Position numbers and translations under genes: made by a program. 64,000 nucleotides of DNA. Origin: Cherax quadricarinatus. Its lineage: Eukaryota; Arthropoda; Malacostraca; Decapoda; Parastacidae. Position 1 is the stretch's first letter. Every line of letters begins with the position of its first letter. Of this stretch, positions 1 to 9,775 are shown piece after piece. The notes under the pieces are model-generated. The model had not been told where the DNA came from and did not search any database. It worked only from the letters and a program-made list of their open reading frames with translations. Location: assembly GCF_038502225.1 (NCBI RefSeq), contig NC_091341.1, forward strand, positions 5,769,052 to 5,833,051. The letters run 5' to 3'.

Positions 1-1773
1 AAGGAGAGCAGTCGTAGAGCCAGAAACGAATATGCACAGATAAGAAGGGAGGCCAAACGACAATATGAAAACGACATAGCAGCGAAAGCCAAATCTGACC
101 CGAAACTGTTGTACAGCCACATCAGGAGGAAAACAGTCAAGGACCAGGTAATCAGGCTAAGGAAGGAAGGAGGAGAGACAACAAGAAATGACTGTGAAGT
201 ATGTGAGGAACTCAACAAGAGATTCAAAGAAGTGTTCACAGAGGAGACAGAAGGGGCTCCAGAAAGACGGAGAGGTGGGGCACACCACCATGTGCTGGAC
301 ACAGTGCACACAACCGAGGAAGACGTGAAGAGGCTTCTGAGTGAGCTAGATACCTGAAAGGCAATGGGGCCAGATAACATCTCCCCATGGGTATTGAGAG
401 AGGGTGCAGAGGTGCTATGTGTACTCCTAACAACAATATTCAATACATCTATCGAAACAGGGAGATTGCCTGAGGCATGGAAGACAGCAAATGTAGTCCC
501 AATCTTTAAAAAAGGAGACAGACATGAAGCACTAAACTACAGACCAGTGTCACTGACATGTATAGTATGCAAAATCATGGAGAAGATTATCAGGAGAAGA
601 GTGGTGGAACACCTAGAACGGAATGATCTCATCAACAGCAGCCAACATGGTTTCAGGGACGGGAAATCCTGTGTCACAAACCTACTGGAGTTCTATGACA
701 TGGTGACAGCAGTGAGACAAAAGAGAGAGGGGTGGGTGGATTGCATATTCTTGGACTGCAAGAAGGCGTTTGACACAGTTCCACACAAGAGATTGGTGCA
801 AAAACTGGAGGACCAAGCAGGGATAACAGGGAAGGCACTACAATGGATCAGGGAATACTTGTCAGGAAGACAGCAGCGAGTCATGGTACGTGGCGAGGTG
901 TCAGAGTGGGCACCTGTGACCAGCGGGGTCCCACAGGGGTCAGTCCTAGGACCAGTGCTGTTTCTGGTATTTGTGAACGACATGACGGAAGGAATAGACT
1001 CTGAGGTGTCCCTGTTTGCAGATGATGTGAGTTGATGAGAAGAATTCACTCGATCGAAGACCAGGCAGAACTACAAAGGAATCTGGACAGGCTGCAGACC
1101 TGGTCCAGCAATTGGCTCCTGGAGTTCAATCCCACCAAGTGCAAAGTCATGAAGATTGGGGAAGGGCAAAGAAGACCGCAGACGGAGTACAGTCTAGGGG
1201 GCCAGAGACTACAAACCTCACTCAAGGAAAAAGATCTTGGGGTGAGTATAACACCAGGCACATCTCCTGAAGCGCACATCAACCAAATAACTGCTGCAGC
1301 ATATGGGCGCCTAGCAAACCTCAGAACAGCATTCCGACATCTTAATAAGGAATCATTCAGGACCCTGTACACCGTGTACGTTAGGCCCATATTGGAGTAT
1401 GCGGCACCAGTTTGGAACCCACACCTAGCCAAGCACGTGAAGAAACTAGAGAAAGTGCAAAGGTTTGCAACAAGACTAGTCCCAGAGCTAAGAGGTATGT
1501 CCTACGAGGAGAGGTTAAGGGAAATCAACCTGACGATACTGGAGGACAGGAGAGATAGGGGGGACATGATAACGACATAAAATACTGAGAGGAATTGACA
1601 AGGTGGAAAAAGACAGGATGTTCCAGAGATTGGACACAGTAACAAGGGGACACAGTTGGAAGTTGAAGACACAGATGAATCACAGGGATGTTAGGAAGTA
1701 TTTCTTCAGTCACAGAGTAGTCACTAAGTGGAATAGTTTGGGAAGCGATGTAGTGGAGGCAGGATCCATACAT
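1..1773 (+). pseudogene. Alpha-family LINE, copy 1: 3' part of EN-RT ORF2 (broken)
   Basis: This is the reverse-transcriptase half of a non-LTR retrotransposon; its 5' part lies outside the window. The conceptual product shows the RT blocks in order: YRPVSLTC near 540, FLDCKKAFDTVPH near 750-790 (catalytic Asp of motif A), GVPQGSVLGP near 925-955 and FADDV at about 1015-1029. It is broken three ways. There is a TGA at 355-357 where sister copies have TCA. A one-base loss near 1029 moves the frame from 1 to 3. A two-base loss near 1577 moves it back to frame 1. All three are visible by comparison with the open copy at 35822-37855. The coding sequence stops at 1773, where a beta LINE is inserted, and the missing 3' end resumes at 3400. 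By eye the RT belongs to the APE-endonuclease LINEs (CR1/Jockey-like); the exact clade is not determined. Confidence 0.9.
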
Positions 1774-3399
1774 ACCTGGAGTTTACCTGGAGAGAGTTCC
1801 GGGGGTCAACGCCCCCGCGGCCCGGTCTGAGACCAGGCCTCCTGGTGGATCAGAGCCTGATCAACCAGGCTGTTGCTGCTGGCTGCACGCAAACCAACAT
1901 ACGAGCCACAGCCCGGCTGATCCGGAACTGACTTTAGGTGCTTGTCCAGTGCCAGCTTGAAGACTGCCAGGGGTCTGTTGGTAATCCCCCTTATGTGTGC
2001 TGGGAGGCAGTTGAACAGTCTCGGGCCCCTGACACTTATTGTATGGTCTCTTAACGTGCTAGTGACACCCCTGCTTTTCATTGGGGGGATGGTGCATCGT
2101 CTGCCAAGCCTTTTGCTTTCGTAGTGGGTGATTTTCGTGTGCAAGTTCGGTACTAGTCCCTCTAGGATTTTCGAGGTGTATATAATCATGTATCTCTCCC
2201 TCCTGCGTTCCAGGGAATACAGGTTTAGGAACCTCAAGCGCTCCCAATAATTGAGGTGTTTTATCTCCGTTATGCGCGCCGTGAAAGTTCTCTGTACATT
2301 TTCTAGGTCGGCAATTTCACCTGCCTTGAGAGGTGCTGTTAGTGTGCAGCAATATTCCAGCCTAGATAGAACAAGTGACCTGAAGAGTGTCATCATGGGC
2401 TTGGCCTCCCTAGTTTTGAAGGTTCTCATTATCCATCCTGTCATTTTTCTAGCAGATGCGATTGATACAATGTTATGGTCCTTGAAGGTGAGATCCTCCG
2501 ACATGATCACTCCCAGGTCTTTGACGTTGGTGTTTCGCTCTATTTTGTGGCCAGAATTTGTTTTGTACTCTGATGAAGATTTAATTTCCTCATGTTTACC
2601 ATATCTGAGTAATTGAAATTTCTCATCGTTGAACTTCATATTGTTTTCTGCAGCCCACTGAAAGATTTGGTTGATGTCTGCCTGGAGCTTTGCAGTGTCT
2701 GCAATGGAAGACACTGTCATGCAGATTCGGGTGTCATCTGCAAAGGAAGACACGGTGCTGTGGCTGACATCCTTGTCTATGTCGGATATAAGGATGAGGA
2801 ACAAGATGGGAGCGAGTACTGTGCCTTGTGGAACAGAGCTTTTCACCGTAGCTGCCTCGGACTTTACTCTGTTGACGACTACTCTCTGTGTTCTGTTAGT
2901 GAGGAAATTATAGATCCATCGACCGACTTTTCCTGTTATTCCTTTAGCACGCATTTTGTGCGCTATTACGCCATGGTCACACTTGTCGAAGGCTTTTGCA
3001 AAGTCTGTATATATTACATCTGCATTCTTTTTGTCTTCTAGTGCATTTAGGACCTTGTCGTAGTGGTCCAATAGTTGAGACAGACAGGAGCGACCTGTTC
3101 TAAACCCATGTTGCCCTGGGTTGTGTAACTGATGGGTTTCTAGATGCGTGGTGATCTTGCTTCTTAGGACCCTTTCAAAGATTTTTATGATATGGGATGT
3201 TAGTGCTATTGGTCTGTAGTTCTTTGCTGTTGCTTTACTGCCCCCTTTGTGGAGTGGGGCTATGTCTGTTGTTTTTAGTAACTGTGGGACGACCCCCGTG
3301 TCCATGCTCCCTCTCCATAGGATGGAAAAGGCTCGTGATAGGGGCTTCTTGCAGTTCTTGATGAACACAGAGTTCCATGAGTCTGGCCCTGGGGCAGAG
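1774..3399 (-). mobile_element. Beta-family LINE, 5'-truncated, nested in alpha LINE copy 1
   Basis: This insertion separates two halves of the alpha LINE. The left flank ends ...CCATACATA and the right flank begins GCTTTAAGCAG. The uninterrupted alpha copy near 35870 (minus strand) reads straight through CATACATAGCTTTAAGCAG. The beta 3' terminus is at 1774 (on the minus strand ...CTCTCCAGGTAAACTCCAGG). The same terminal signature ends beta copies near 20900, 24762 and 27755. The 5' end is truncated in the RT N-terminal region (PGPDSWN motif). No clear target-site duplication is visible, at most 2-3 bases. Confidence 0.88.
1806..3398 (-). CDS. Beta LINE reverse transcriptase (open frame, lacks endonuclease)
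   Basis: About 530 codons are uninterrupted, which is unusual for this window. The frame enters at the 5' truncation point with SAPGPDSWN and runs to a stop at 1806. RT blocks visible: YRPIALTSH, QHGFRTGRSC, YTDFAKAFDKCDHG (motif A Asp), SSVPQGTVLAPILFL and SSFADDTRI (catalytic Asp pair intact). These are followed by a thumb and C-terminal region ending GPRGR. The APE endonuclease expected upstream is missing, so the copy cannot be autonomous. The first possible initiator (GTG at 3368) is not a credible eukaryotic start; the frame is a truncated ORF2, not a complete gene. The element probably inserted after the alpha copy had formed. Products of this family would carry out target-primed reverse transcription. 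Confidence 0.85.
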   Translation of the reverse strand, partial: SAPGPDSWNSVFIKNCKKPLSRAFSILWRGSMDTGVVPQLLKTTDIAPLHKGGSKATAKNYRPIALTSHIIKIFERVLRSKITTHLETHQLHNPGQHGFRTGRSCLSQLLDHYDKVLNALEDKKNADVIYTDFAKAFDKCDHGVIAHKMRAKGITGKVGRWIYNFLTNRTQRVVVNRVKSEAATVKSSVPQGTVLAPILFLILISDIDKDVSHSTVSSFADDTRICMTVSSIADTAKLQADINQIFQWAAENNMKFNDEKFQLLRYGKHEEIKSSSEYKTNSGHKIERNTNVKDLGVIMSEDLTFKDHNIVSIASARKMTGWIMRTFKTREAKPMMTLFRSLVLSRLEYCCTLTAPLKAGEIADLENVQRTFTARITEIKHLNYWERLRFLNLYSLERRRERYMIIYTSKILEGLVPNLHTKITHYESKRLGRRCTIPPMKSRGVTSTLRDHTISVRGPRLFNCLPAHIRGITNRPLAVFKLALDKHLKSVPDQPGCGSYVGLRAASSNSLVDQALIHQEAWSQTGPRGR

Positions 3400-3640
3400 C
3401 TTTAAGCAGAGGTATGATAAAGCTCACGGTTCAGGGAGAGTGACCTAGTAACGATCAGTGAAGAGGAGGGACCAGGAGCTCGGACTCGACCCCTGCAACC
3501 TCAACTAGGTGAGTACATACAAACGCACATACACATGCGCACACACATGCGGACACACACACACACCTAGTAGTGATAAGTGAAGAGGTGGGGCCAGGAT
3601 CTGTGACTCGACCCCTGCAACCACAATTAGGCAAGTACAC
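3400..3640 (+). mobile_element. Alpha LINE copy 1 3' end, with a second tail in tandem
   Basis: This resumes the alpha coding end (GCTTTAAGCAGAGGTATGAT) and continues into the conserved 3' tail (GACTCGACCCCTGCAACCTC, then AACTAGGTGAGTAC). The tail runs into a degenerate AC-rich tract at about 3511-3570. A second tail copy, starting GTGAAGAGGTGGGGCCAGGA, follows at about 3578-3640 and again ends in AGTACACAG. Two tails separated by AC-rich DNA also occur in the trio at 52.49-52.89 kb. Confidence 0.85.
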
Positions 3641-3664
3641 AGTCCTGCATGAAACATACGCGCA

Positions 3665-3772
3665 CACGTTCCACATTCCAAACCGACTGCAACATATACA
3701 CATACAAGTGTTCTCATGCACGCATACAAGTGTTCTCATATATACATACAAGTGTTCTCATAGACACATCTC
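3665..3772 (+). repeat. Short 22-bp tandem repeat (same unit as the 14.4-kb array)
   Basis: Units of the type ATACAAGTGTTCTCATATAC repeat about three to four times with variation. The unit is the same as in the large array at 14375-15140, which also lies directly downstream of an alpha LINE tail. This suggests that the repeat seed belongs to, or was copied with, the LINE 3' flank. Confidence 0.8.
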
Positions 3773-3877
3773 TCTCTCGGTACTTGGCAGCATGCATGTG
3801 GAGAGTCTAGGTCAGTCGTCACGTGAGGTCACAGACCCTGAGCTGCTTTGGGGATCAGCGTGGACGGTTACAAAGCC

Positions 3878-4804
3878 ATGGCTTGCGTCTGCAGTGTTTT
3901 AAAAATTGAGGTTGGAGTGTTGAAGGAGGAGGTCTTGCTTCTCCAGGAGGAGATTAGGAAGCTGAAGGTCCACATCAATGGGTCTGGGAGAGAGTGTGAG
4001 GTGGCTGGAGTTGTGGGGAATGAGGCTTCTAGCAGTGAGGTGCAGTCTGTCTTTCGCTGTGAGGAGGCTGTAGTTGGGGAGGTAGCAACGGCTACCAGCA
4101 GTGAGGTGCAGTCCAGCACCTGCTACAAGTGGCGAGTGGTTCACAGTAATGGGAGGTGCATCAGAGTAAGGAAAGTTAAGAGTGAAGATCTGAAGGTAGG
4201 AAATCGCTTCTCTGTTCTTCAGGATGAATGTACTTCAGTGGCCAGTGAAGGTAAGGGTACTACTGCCCCTGCTAATGAAGGTAAGCGCATTTATGTGGTT
4301 GGTGACTCTCAGGTAAGATATATTGACCGTGCTTTTTGTAATAGGAATAAGAAGATGAGAGATAGAGTGTGCTTCCCTGGAGCTGGTGTTGGGGACATTG
4401 TCAACAGGCTGGGTAATATCATGTCAGGTAATGGGAATAAGCCCATTATCTGTCTCAGTGCTGGTGGAAATGATATTGGGAAGGGTAGGAGAGAAGAGCT
4501 GCTAGATAAGTACAGGTCAGCTATAGATTTCATTAAGTCTAAGGGAGGGATCCCAATCATATGTAGCATCTTGCCTAGAAGGGGAGTAGGAAATGAATGG
4601 TTGTCTAGGGCAATTGGTGTAAATTGCTGGCTAGACAGATACTGCAAGGAACTTGCAATCCCATTCATTGACAACTGGAACAACTTTTATGGCAAACATG
4701 ATATGTATGCAAGGGATGGGGTACATCTCTCTGGGGCTGGGGTGGTAGCACTTGCAGACTCGATTGAGAAGGCCATTGGTGAAATGCCTATGATTTTAAA
4801 CTGA
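3878..4804 (+). CDS. CR1-like LINE ORF1: coiled coil plus SGNH/GDSL esterase-like protein
   Basis: 308 residues, starting at ATG 3878 in a strong initiation context (AAAGCCATGG). An upstream in-frame TTG exists but is not a likely start. Residues about 9-33 are Leu/Glu/Lys-rich with heptad spacing (LKIEVGVLKEEVLLLQEEI), a short coiled coil. Residues about 137-300 form an SGNH hydrolase-like domain: VGDSQ (nucleophile Ser about 144), AGGND (about 195-199) and DGVHLS (Asp about 280, His about 283). All SGNH catalytic blocks are therefore present. In CR1/L2 elements ORF1 proteins of this type bind RNA and may contact lipid or membrane; the role of the esterase is not settled. The frame has no disruption. 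It overlaps the ORF2 start by one base. Confidence 0.88.
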   Translation: MACVCSVLKIEVGVLKEEVLLLQEEIRKLKVHINGSGRECEVAGVVGNEASSSEVQSVFRCEEAVVGEVATATSSEVQSSTCYKWRVVHSNGRCIRVRKVKSEDLKVGNRFSVLQDECTSVASEGKGTTAPANEGKRIYVVGDSQVRYIDRAFCNRNKKMRDRVCFPGAGVGDIVNRLGNIMSGNGNKPIICLSAGGNDIGKGRREELLDKYRSAIDFIKSKGGIPIICSILPRRGVGNEWLSRAIGVNCWLDRYCKELAIPFIDNWNNFYGKHDMYARDGVHLSGAGVVALADSIEKAIGEMPMILN

Positions 4805-4806
4805 TG
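4802..4806 (+). promoter_or_regulatory. UGAUG overlap of ORF1 stop and ORF2 start
   Basis: ORF1 ends with TGA at 4802-4804 and ORF2 begins with ATG at 4804-4806, sharing the A. Such one-base stop/start overlaps are known from some non-LTR elements (for example UAAUG in SART1), where ORF2 is made by termination-reinitiation. That mechanism here is inferred from the layout only. Confidence 0.7.
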
Positions 4807-7749
4807 GAAGATAGAGGTATGGGTGTGTGTGGGAAACAAGCAGGTTGCAACACTTGGGTTGGAAACAGTAAATGTATAAAAGGCATTCAGCATGAAGTTA
4901 TAAATAAAGACAATAGATCAGGTCAACAAACAAAGGGGGACAGCAGAGGGCAGCAAGGGACTAGCTCCCTTAAGGTTTACTATACTAATAGCAGGAGTGT
5001 AAGAAATAAGATAGATGAGCTAAGATTAATTGCAAGTGCAGGAAACATAGATATTATTGCTATAACAGAGACCTGGCTCAATCTGAAAGATAGAGAGATG
5101 CCCTCTGAATGTCACATACAAGGCTATAAATTATTCCACACTGACAGGGTCAACAGGAAAGGTGGTGGAGTAGCGATGTATGTCAGAGACAATTTAAATT
5201 GTTGTGTTAGACAAGATATTAAATTAGAAGCGTCAGCCACTGAATCTGTTTGGTTACAGCTTCTCGAGGGCCGAGAAAAACTAATTTTGGGTGTGATTTA
5301 CAGGGCCCCAAGTCTTGATAGGGAGTGCAGTAAACTTCTATGGGACGAAATTCGTAAGGCATCTACATACGAAAATGTTGTGCTAATGGGAGATTTCAAC
5401 TATAGACAGATTGACTGGAGCAATTTGACAGGAAATTTAGAGTCAGGTGACTTTCTTGATACGATCCAGGATTGTTTTTTAAAACAGTTTGTGACAGAGC
5501 CAACTAGGGGAAATAACCTCCTTGACTTGGTTCTTGCCAGTAGGGAAACACTAATTAATAATCTTGAGGTTAATGATGAGCTTGGGGAAAGTGATCACAA
5601 ATCACTCAGTTTTAATATATCATGGAATTCCCCTAATAATGGCAATCAAGTCTCCGTCCCTGACTTTCGCTTGGCTGATTTCATAGGACTGAAAAATTAC
5701 TTAGGTGGGCTGAACTGGAATGACCTGACTAAGGGTCAGGTAGGTGGTGATGGTTGCCGATATGATGCTTTCCAGGGCATAGTTCTAGCTGCTCAGTCAA
5801 ATTATGTTCCAAATAGGGAAATCAGATCAAACAAAAATGATCCTAAATGGATGAACAATAGATTAAAATATCTGATTGGTCAAAAGAGAGGCATATATAG
5901 GCAAATCAAAAGAGGAGAGGGGTAATTAAGAAATCGATATATTCAGTTAAAGAGAGAAATAAAAAAGGGAATTAGAAAAGCAAAAAGAGATTATGAGGTT
6001 AAAGTTGCAAGAGAATCGAAGACTAACCCAAAAGGATTCTTTCAGGTATACAGAAGTAAGATCAGGGACAAGATAGGCCCACTCAAAAGTTCCTCGGGTC
6101 AGCTCACTGACAGTGATAAGGAAATGTGTAGAATTTTTAACACATACTTCCTCTCAGTTTTTACACAGGAGGATACCAGCGATATTCCAGTAATGATAAA
6201 TTATGTAGAACAGGACGATAATAAACTGTGCACAATTAGGGTCACAAGTGACATGGTCCTTAGGCAAATAGATAAATTAAAACCTAACAAATCCCCAGGC
6301 CCTGATGAACTGTATGCAAGGGTTCTAAAGGAATGTAAAGAGGAGCTTAGCACACCTTTGGCTAATCTTTTCAACATATCACTACAAACTGGCATGGTGC
6401 CAGATAAGTGGAAAATGGCAAATGTGATACCTATTTTCAAAACAGGTGACAGGTCCTTAGCTTCGAACTATAGACCAATAAGCCTAACCTCCATAGTGGG
6501 AAAATTTATGGAATCAATAATTGCCGAGGCAGTTCGTAGCCACCTTGAAAAGCACAAATTAATCAACGAATCTCAGCATGGTTTTACAAAGGGGCGTTCC
6601 TGCCTTACGAATTTATTAACTTTTTTCACTAAGGTATTTGAGGAGGTAGATCATGGTAATGAATATGATATTGTGTATATGGACTTCAGTAAGGCTTTTG
6701 ACAGGGTCCCACATCAGAGACTATTGAGGAAAATTAAAGCACATGGAATAGGAGGAGAATTTTTTTCCTGGATAGAGGCATGGTTGACAAATAGGCAGCA
6801 GAGAGTTTGCATAAATGGGGAGAAATCAGAGTGGGGAAGCGTCACGAGCGGTGTTCCACAGGGGTCAGTGTTGGGCCCCCTGCTGTTCACAATCTACATA
6901 AACGACATAGATGAGGGCATAAAGAGCGACATCGGCAAGTTTGCCGATGACACCAAAATAGGCCGTCGAATTCATTCTGACGAGGACATTCGAGCACTCC
7001 AGGAAGATTTGAATATACTGATGCAGTGGTCGGAGAAGTGGCAGATGCAGTTTAATATAGACAAATGCAAAGTTCTAAATGTTGGACAGGACAATAACCA
7101 TGCCACATATAAACTAAATAATGTAGATCTTAATATTACGGATTGCGAAAAAGATTTAGGAGTTCTGGTTAGCAGTAATCTGAAACCAAGACAACAGTGC
7201 ATAAGTGTTCGCAATAAAGCTAATAGAATCCTTGGCTTCATATCAAGAAGCATAAATAATAGAAGTCCTCAGGTTGTTCTTCAACTCTATACATCCTTGG
7301 TTAGGCCTCATTTAGATTATGCTGCACAGTTTTGGTCACCGTATTACAGAATGGATATAAATTCTCTGGAAAATGTACAAAGGAGGATGACAAAGTTGAT
7401 CCCATGTATCAGAAACCTTCCCTATGAGGATAGACTAAGGGCCCTGAAACTGCACTCTCTAGAAAGACGTAGAATTAGGGATGTTATGATTGAGGTGTAT
7501 AAATGGAAGACAGAAATAAATAAAGGGGATGTAAATAGTGTGCTGAAAATATCTAGCCTAGACAGGACTCGCAGCAATGGTTTTAAGTTAGAAAAATTCA
7601 GATTCAGGAAGGATATAGGAAAGTACTGGTTTGGTAATAGAGTTGTGGATGAGTGGAACAAACTCCCAAGTACCGTTATAGAGGCCAGAACGTTGTGTAG
7701 CTTTAAAAATGGGTTGGATAAATACATGAGTAGATGTGGGTGGGTGTGA
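4804..7749 (+). pseudogene. CR1-like LINE ORF2: APE endonuclease plus reverse transcriptase, one nonsense codon
   Basis: A single frame of 982 codons broken only by TAA at 5923-5925 (codon 374). The residues after the stop continue in the same frame (LRNRYIQLKREIKKGIRKAK) into the linker and RT, so no frameshift is present. Endonuclease: N62 (YYTNSRSVRNK), E89 (TETWL), D197/N199 (GDFN), D264/H265 (SDH). RT: YRPISLTS, QHGFTKGRSC, MDFSKAFDRVPH (Asp 627), SGVPQGSVLGPLLF and FADDT (Asp 715/716). The C-terminal region ends near the stop at 7747. All expected catalytic residues are present. The nonsense codon lies between the two enzymatic domains, so the endonuclease alone or a readthrough product could still be made. 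The copy appears recently inactivated. Confidence 0.9.
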
Positions 7750-7927
7750 GTTAGACCTGATAGCTTGTGCTACCAGGTCGGTTGCCGTGTTCCTCCCTTA
7801 AGTCAATGTGACCTGACCTGACTAGGTTGGGTGCATTGGCTTAAGCCGGTAGGAGACTTGGACCTGCCTCGCATGGGCCAGTAGGCCTTCTGCAGTGTTC
7901 CTTCGTTCTTATGTTCTTATGTTCTTA
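7750..7927 (+). repeat. CR1-like LINE 3' UTR with 8-bp terminal repeat
   Basis: The short UTR contains GGTCGGTTGCCGTGTTCCTC and GCATGGGCCAGTAGGCCTTC. It ends in about two and a half copies of TTCTTATG at 7904-7926. CR1 elements terminate in 8-bp microsatellites rather than poly(A), which supports the family assignment. Confidence 0.85.
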
Positions 7928-8735
7928 AAAGACTGGTGGCAGCGATATTATCCCTCCCTCTCCTCCTCCCTCACCCTCGCTTGACTCAGGTGGCAGGATA
8001 GTAAGGCGCACACTCACACCCTACCATAACGGACACGTCTCATATACCCACACATACCCACAGTTCACACACTCCTTGTACCTTCCCTACCTCTCTCTTT
8101 CCCTCCCTCCCTCTCTCTTTCCCTCCCTTCCTCCTCCTGTTCCTGCTCCTCCTCCTCTTATACCTCCTCCATCTTCCCCCCCTCCTCCCCTCCCTTCCTA
8201 CCTACCTCCCCTACCTCTCTCTCTCCCTCCCTCTCTCTTTCCCTCCCTTCCTCCTCCTGTTCCTGCTCCTCCTCCTCTTATACCTCCTCCATCTTCCCCC
8301 ACCTCCCCCTCTTCCTCCCTACCTACCTCCCCTGCCTCTCACTTTCCCTCCCCCTTTCCCCTTCCTTCCTCCTCCTATACCTCCATCTTCCCCCCACCTA
8401 CCCTTCATTCTCCCCCTCCCTCTCCCCTCGCCTCCTAGGCCTGCAAGCACACTACCCAACTAACACTCCCCTCCCCCCTTTCTCTCTAATTCACACTCAA
8501 CCACACTCTCTCTCTGTCTCTATCCTCCTCCTTCTCCTCTTTCTCTAACCCTCTAGCTCACATTCAAACACACTGTCTCTCTCTCTATCATCCTCCTCCT
8601 ATACCTCCTGTATCTCCCCCCTCACCACCTCTTCCTTCTCCTCCTCCCTCTTCCCTCGCCTCCGAGGCCTGTAAGCGCACTAAAAGGCTGATCTTCCCCA
8701 ACTCACATGCTCCACACACTGACTCTCTCTTTTGT
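7928..8735. repeat. Polypyrimidine low-complexity tract with internal duplication
   Basis: Strongly C/T-biased DNA. A block of about 120 bp (CTACCTCTCTCTTTCCCTCC ... CATCTTCCCCC) occurs twice, near 8085-8205 and 8210-8325. A second pair (CTCCTAGGCCTGCAAGC near 8430, CTCCGAGGCCTGTAAGC near 8657) marks another internal duplication. The segment at about 8463-8530 resembles 9775-9830 in front of alpha LINE copy 2, so this may derive from an alpha 5' UTR. The reading frame across it is a Pro/Ser/Leu artefact. Confidence 0.7.
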
Positions 8736-8909
8736 AGCCGCTACATGGCTGGGGTTTTATACTTTATACCTTTGTATTCTCTGATGTTTTTCATAATATA
8801 AAGTTTTATTTAAATACTATGTTGAATGACTAGGGTTTACATGCTAAGATTGCACACAAGTTGCCTTTGGGATGACTTAAGAAATCGTAATGACACGATT
8901 GCAAATAAA

Positions 8910-8996
8910 CCATACCCCCGGCCGGGATTGAACCCGCGGTCATAGAGTCTCAAAACTCCAGCCCGTCGCGTTAGCCACTAGACCAGCTAGCCACAA
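8910..8996 (-). other. tRNA-like sequence (left arm)
   Basis: Reverse complement of the right-arm tRNA-like sequence. It carries the B-box GGTTCAATCC and the A-box-like TAGCTGGTCTAGTGG. The acceptor stem does not close, so it is not annotated as a functional tRNA. Confidence 0.65.
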
Positions 8997-9213
8997 TAAG
9001 ATTCATCCAACTAGGTATATTTCTACACCATAGGAAAGTTAGCACAGGCACCTCTGTGACCACAAATGCAAGTTTTTACAGACGAATCTCCAGCTAGCGT
9101 GGCCGTGACGAACTCTAGCTCAAGTCTCTTCACTGCCGTCAACATGACTTAAGAAATCGTAATGACACGATTGCAAATATGGTGTAGAAATATACCTAGT
9201 TGGATGAATCTTA

Positions 9214-9300
9214 TTGTGGCTAGCTGGTCTAGTGGCTAACGCGACGGGCTGGAGTTTTGAGACTCTATGACCGCGGGTTCAATCCCGGCCGGGGGTATGG
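9214..9300 (+). other. tRNA-like sequence (right arm)
   Basis: The D-arm/A-box resemblance is at 9221-9235 (TAGCTGGTCTAGTGG). The anticodon-arm-like hairpin is TGGAG-TTTTGAGA-CTCTA. A perfect B-box GGTTCAATCC lies at 9276-9285 within a T-arm GCGGG..CCCGG. The acceptor stem does not pair convincingly, so this is a tRNA-derived SINE promoter or a degenerate tRNA, not a proven tRNA gene. Transcription by RNA polymerase III is inferred. Confidence 0.65.
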
Positions 9301-9317
9301 TTTGTTTGCCTTTGGGA

Positions 9318-9775
9318 GTTGACATTCATTGTTACAACCTTCTTAGAAAATTAAACTTTTGCGGTTTTTTCTTTCACCAGGTTGAAGTGTCATTGTGTTA
9401 AGTAAAGACATGTATCCCATTTAATTGTTATTAATATTTTTGTGTCCAAGATGTTACTACATCACTCATGATAGTGTAATTCCTATGTATCCTTTAATGT
9501 TAAGTTAAGATGCAATCAGGTTGGTGATGGTTATATTTGGCGGGAGGGAGGGAGGTGAAATTGTGACAGAAGTTTAAGCCTTCACAGGTATATAACTCTG
9601 GTATAACTGCGTGTATATGGTGTGTGGTTAGGGTGTCAGAACACTTTTGTCTGTTGTAATCATTTTCGTAAGGGTGAATTGGGAATTTGTGATTTAACTC
9701 ATTTTGTGTACCTTTTAATATAATTTCCACCTTGTATTTTAATGTTTTAAATAAAATATATATATAAAAAAAACT
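9318..9775. other. AT-rich DNA, nothing recognised
   Basis: No coding similarity, tandem repeat or known element is visible. It ends in a short AT-rich stretch (ATATATATATAAAAAAAA) at about 9755-9772. Confidence 0.5.

Larger units (their letters stand above)
3778..7927 (+). mobile_element. CR1-like LINE, nearly full length
   Basis: A two-ORF non-LTR retrotransposon: short 5' leader, ORF1 (esterase type), ORF2 (EN-RT), about 180 bases of 3' UTR, and a terminal array of the 8-mer TTCTTATG. An 8-bp 3' repeat, an SGNH-esterase ORF1 and an APE-type endonuclease are together characteristic of the CR1/L2 group. The exact 5' boundary is uncertain: the preceding 22-bp repeat ends about 3772 and ORF1 begins at 3878. 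I could not identify a target-site duplication, which CR1 elements often lack. It is the best preserved complete LINE in the window. Confidence 0.85.
8861..9317. mobile_element. Composite inverted tRNA-like short element bounded by a 12-bp direct repeat
   Basis: TTGCCTTTGGGA occurs at 8861-8872 and again at 9306-9317, consistent with a target-site duplication around one 433-bp insertion. Inside are two arms of 123 bp, 8910-9032 and 9178-9300. By eye they are perfect reverse complements, separated by 145 bp. A 36-bp direct repeat (ATGACTTAAGAAATCGTAAT...) starts at 8872 and 9144, just before each arm. Each arm contains a tRNA-like sequence, the two facing outward. Confidence 0.82.

Noticed and set aside
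8076..8438. Proline/serine-rich 120-codon protein
   Set aside because: Low-complexity polypyrimidine tract with internal duplication; no gene structure.
9214..9300. Functional tRNA gene
   Set aside because: A- and B-boxes are present but no acceptor stem closes, and the copy lies in an inverted mobile unit with a target duplication.
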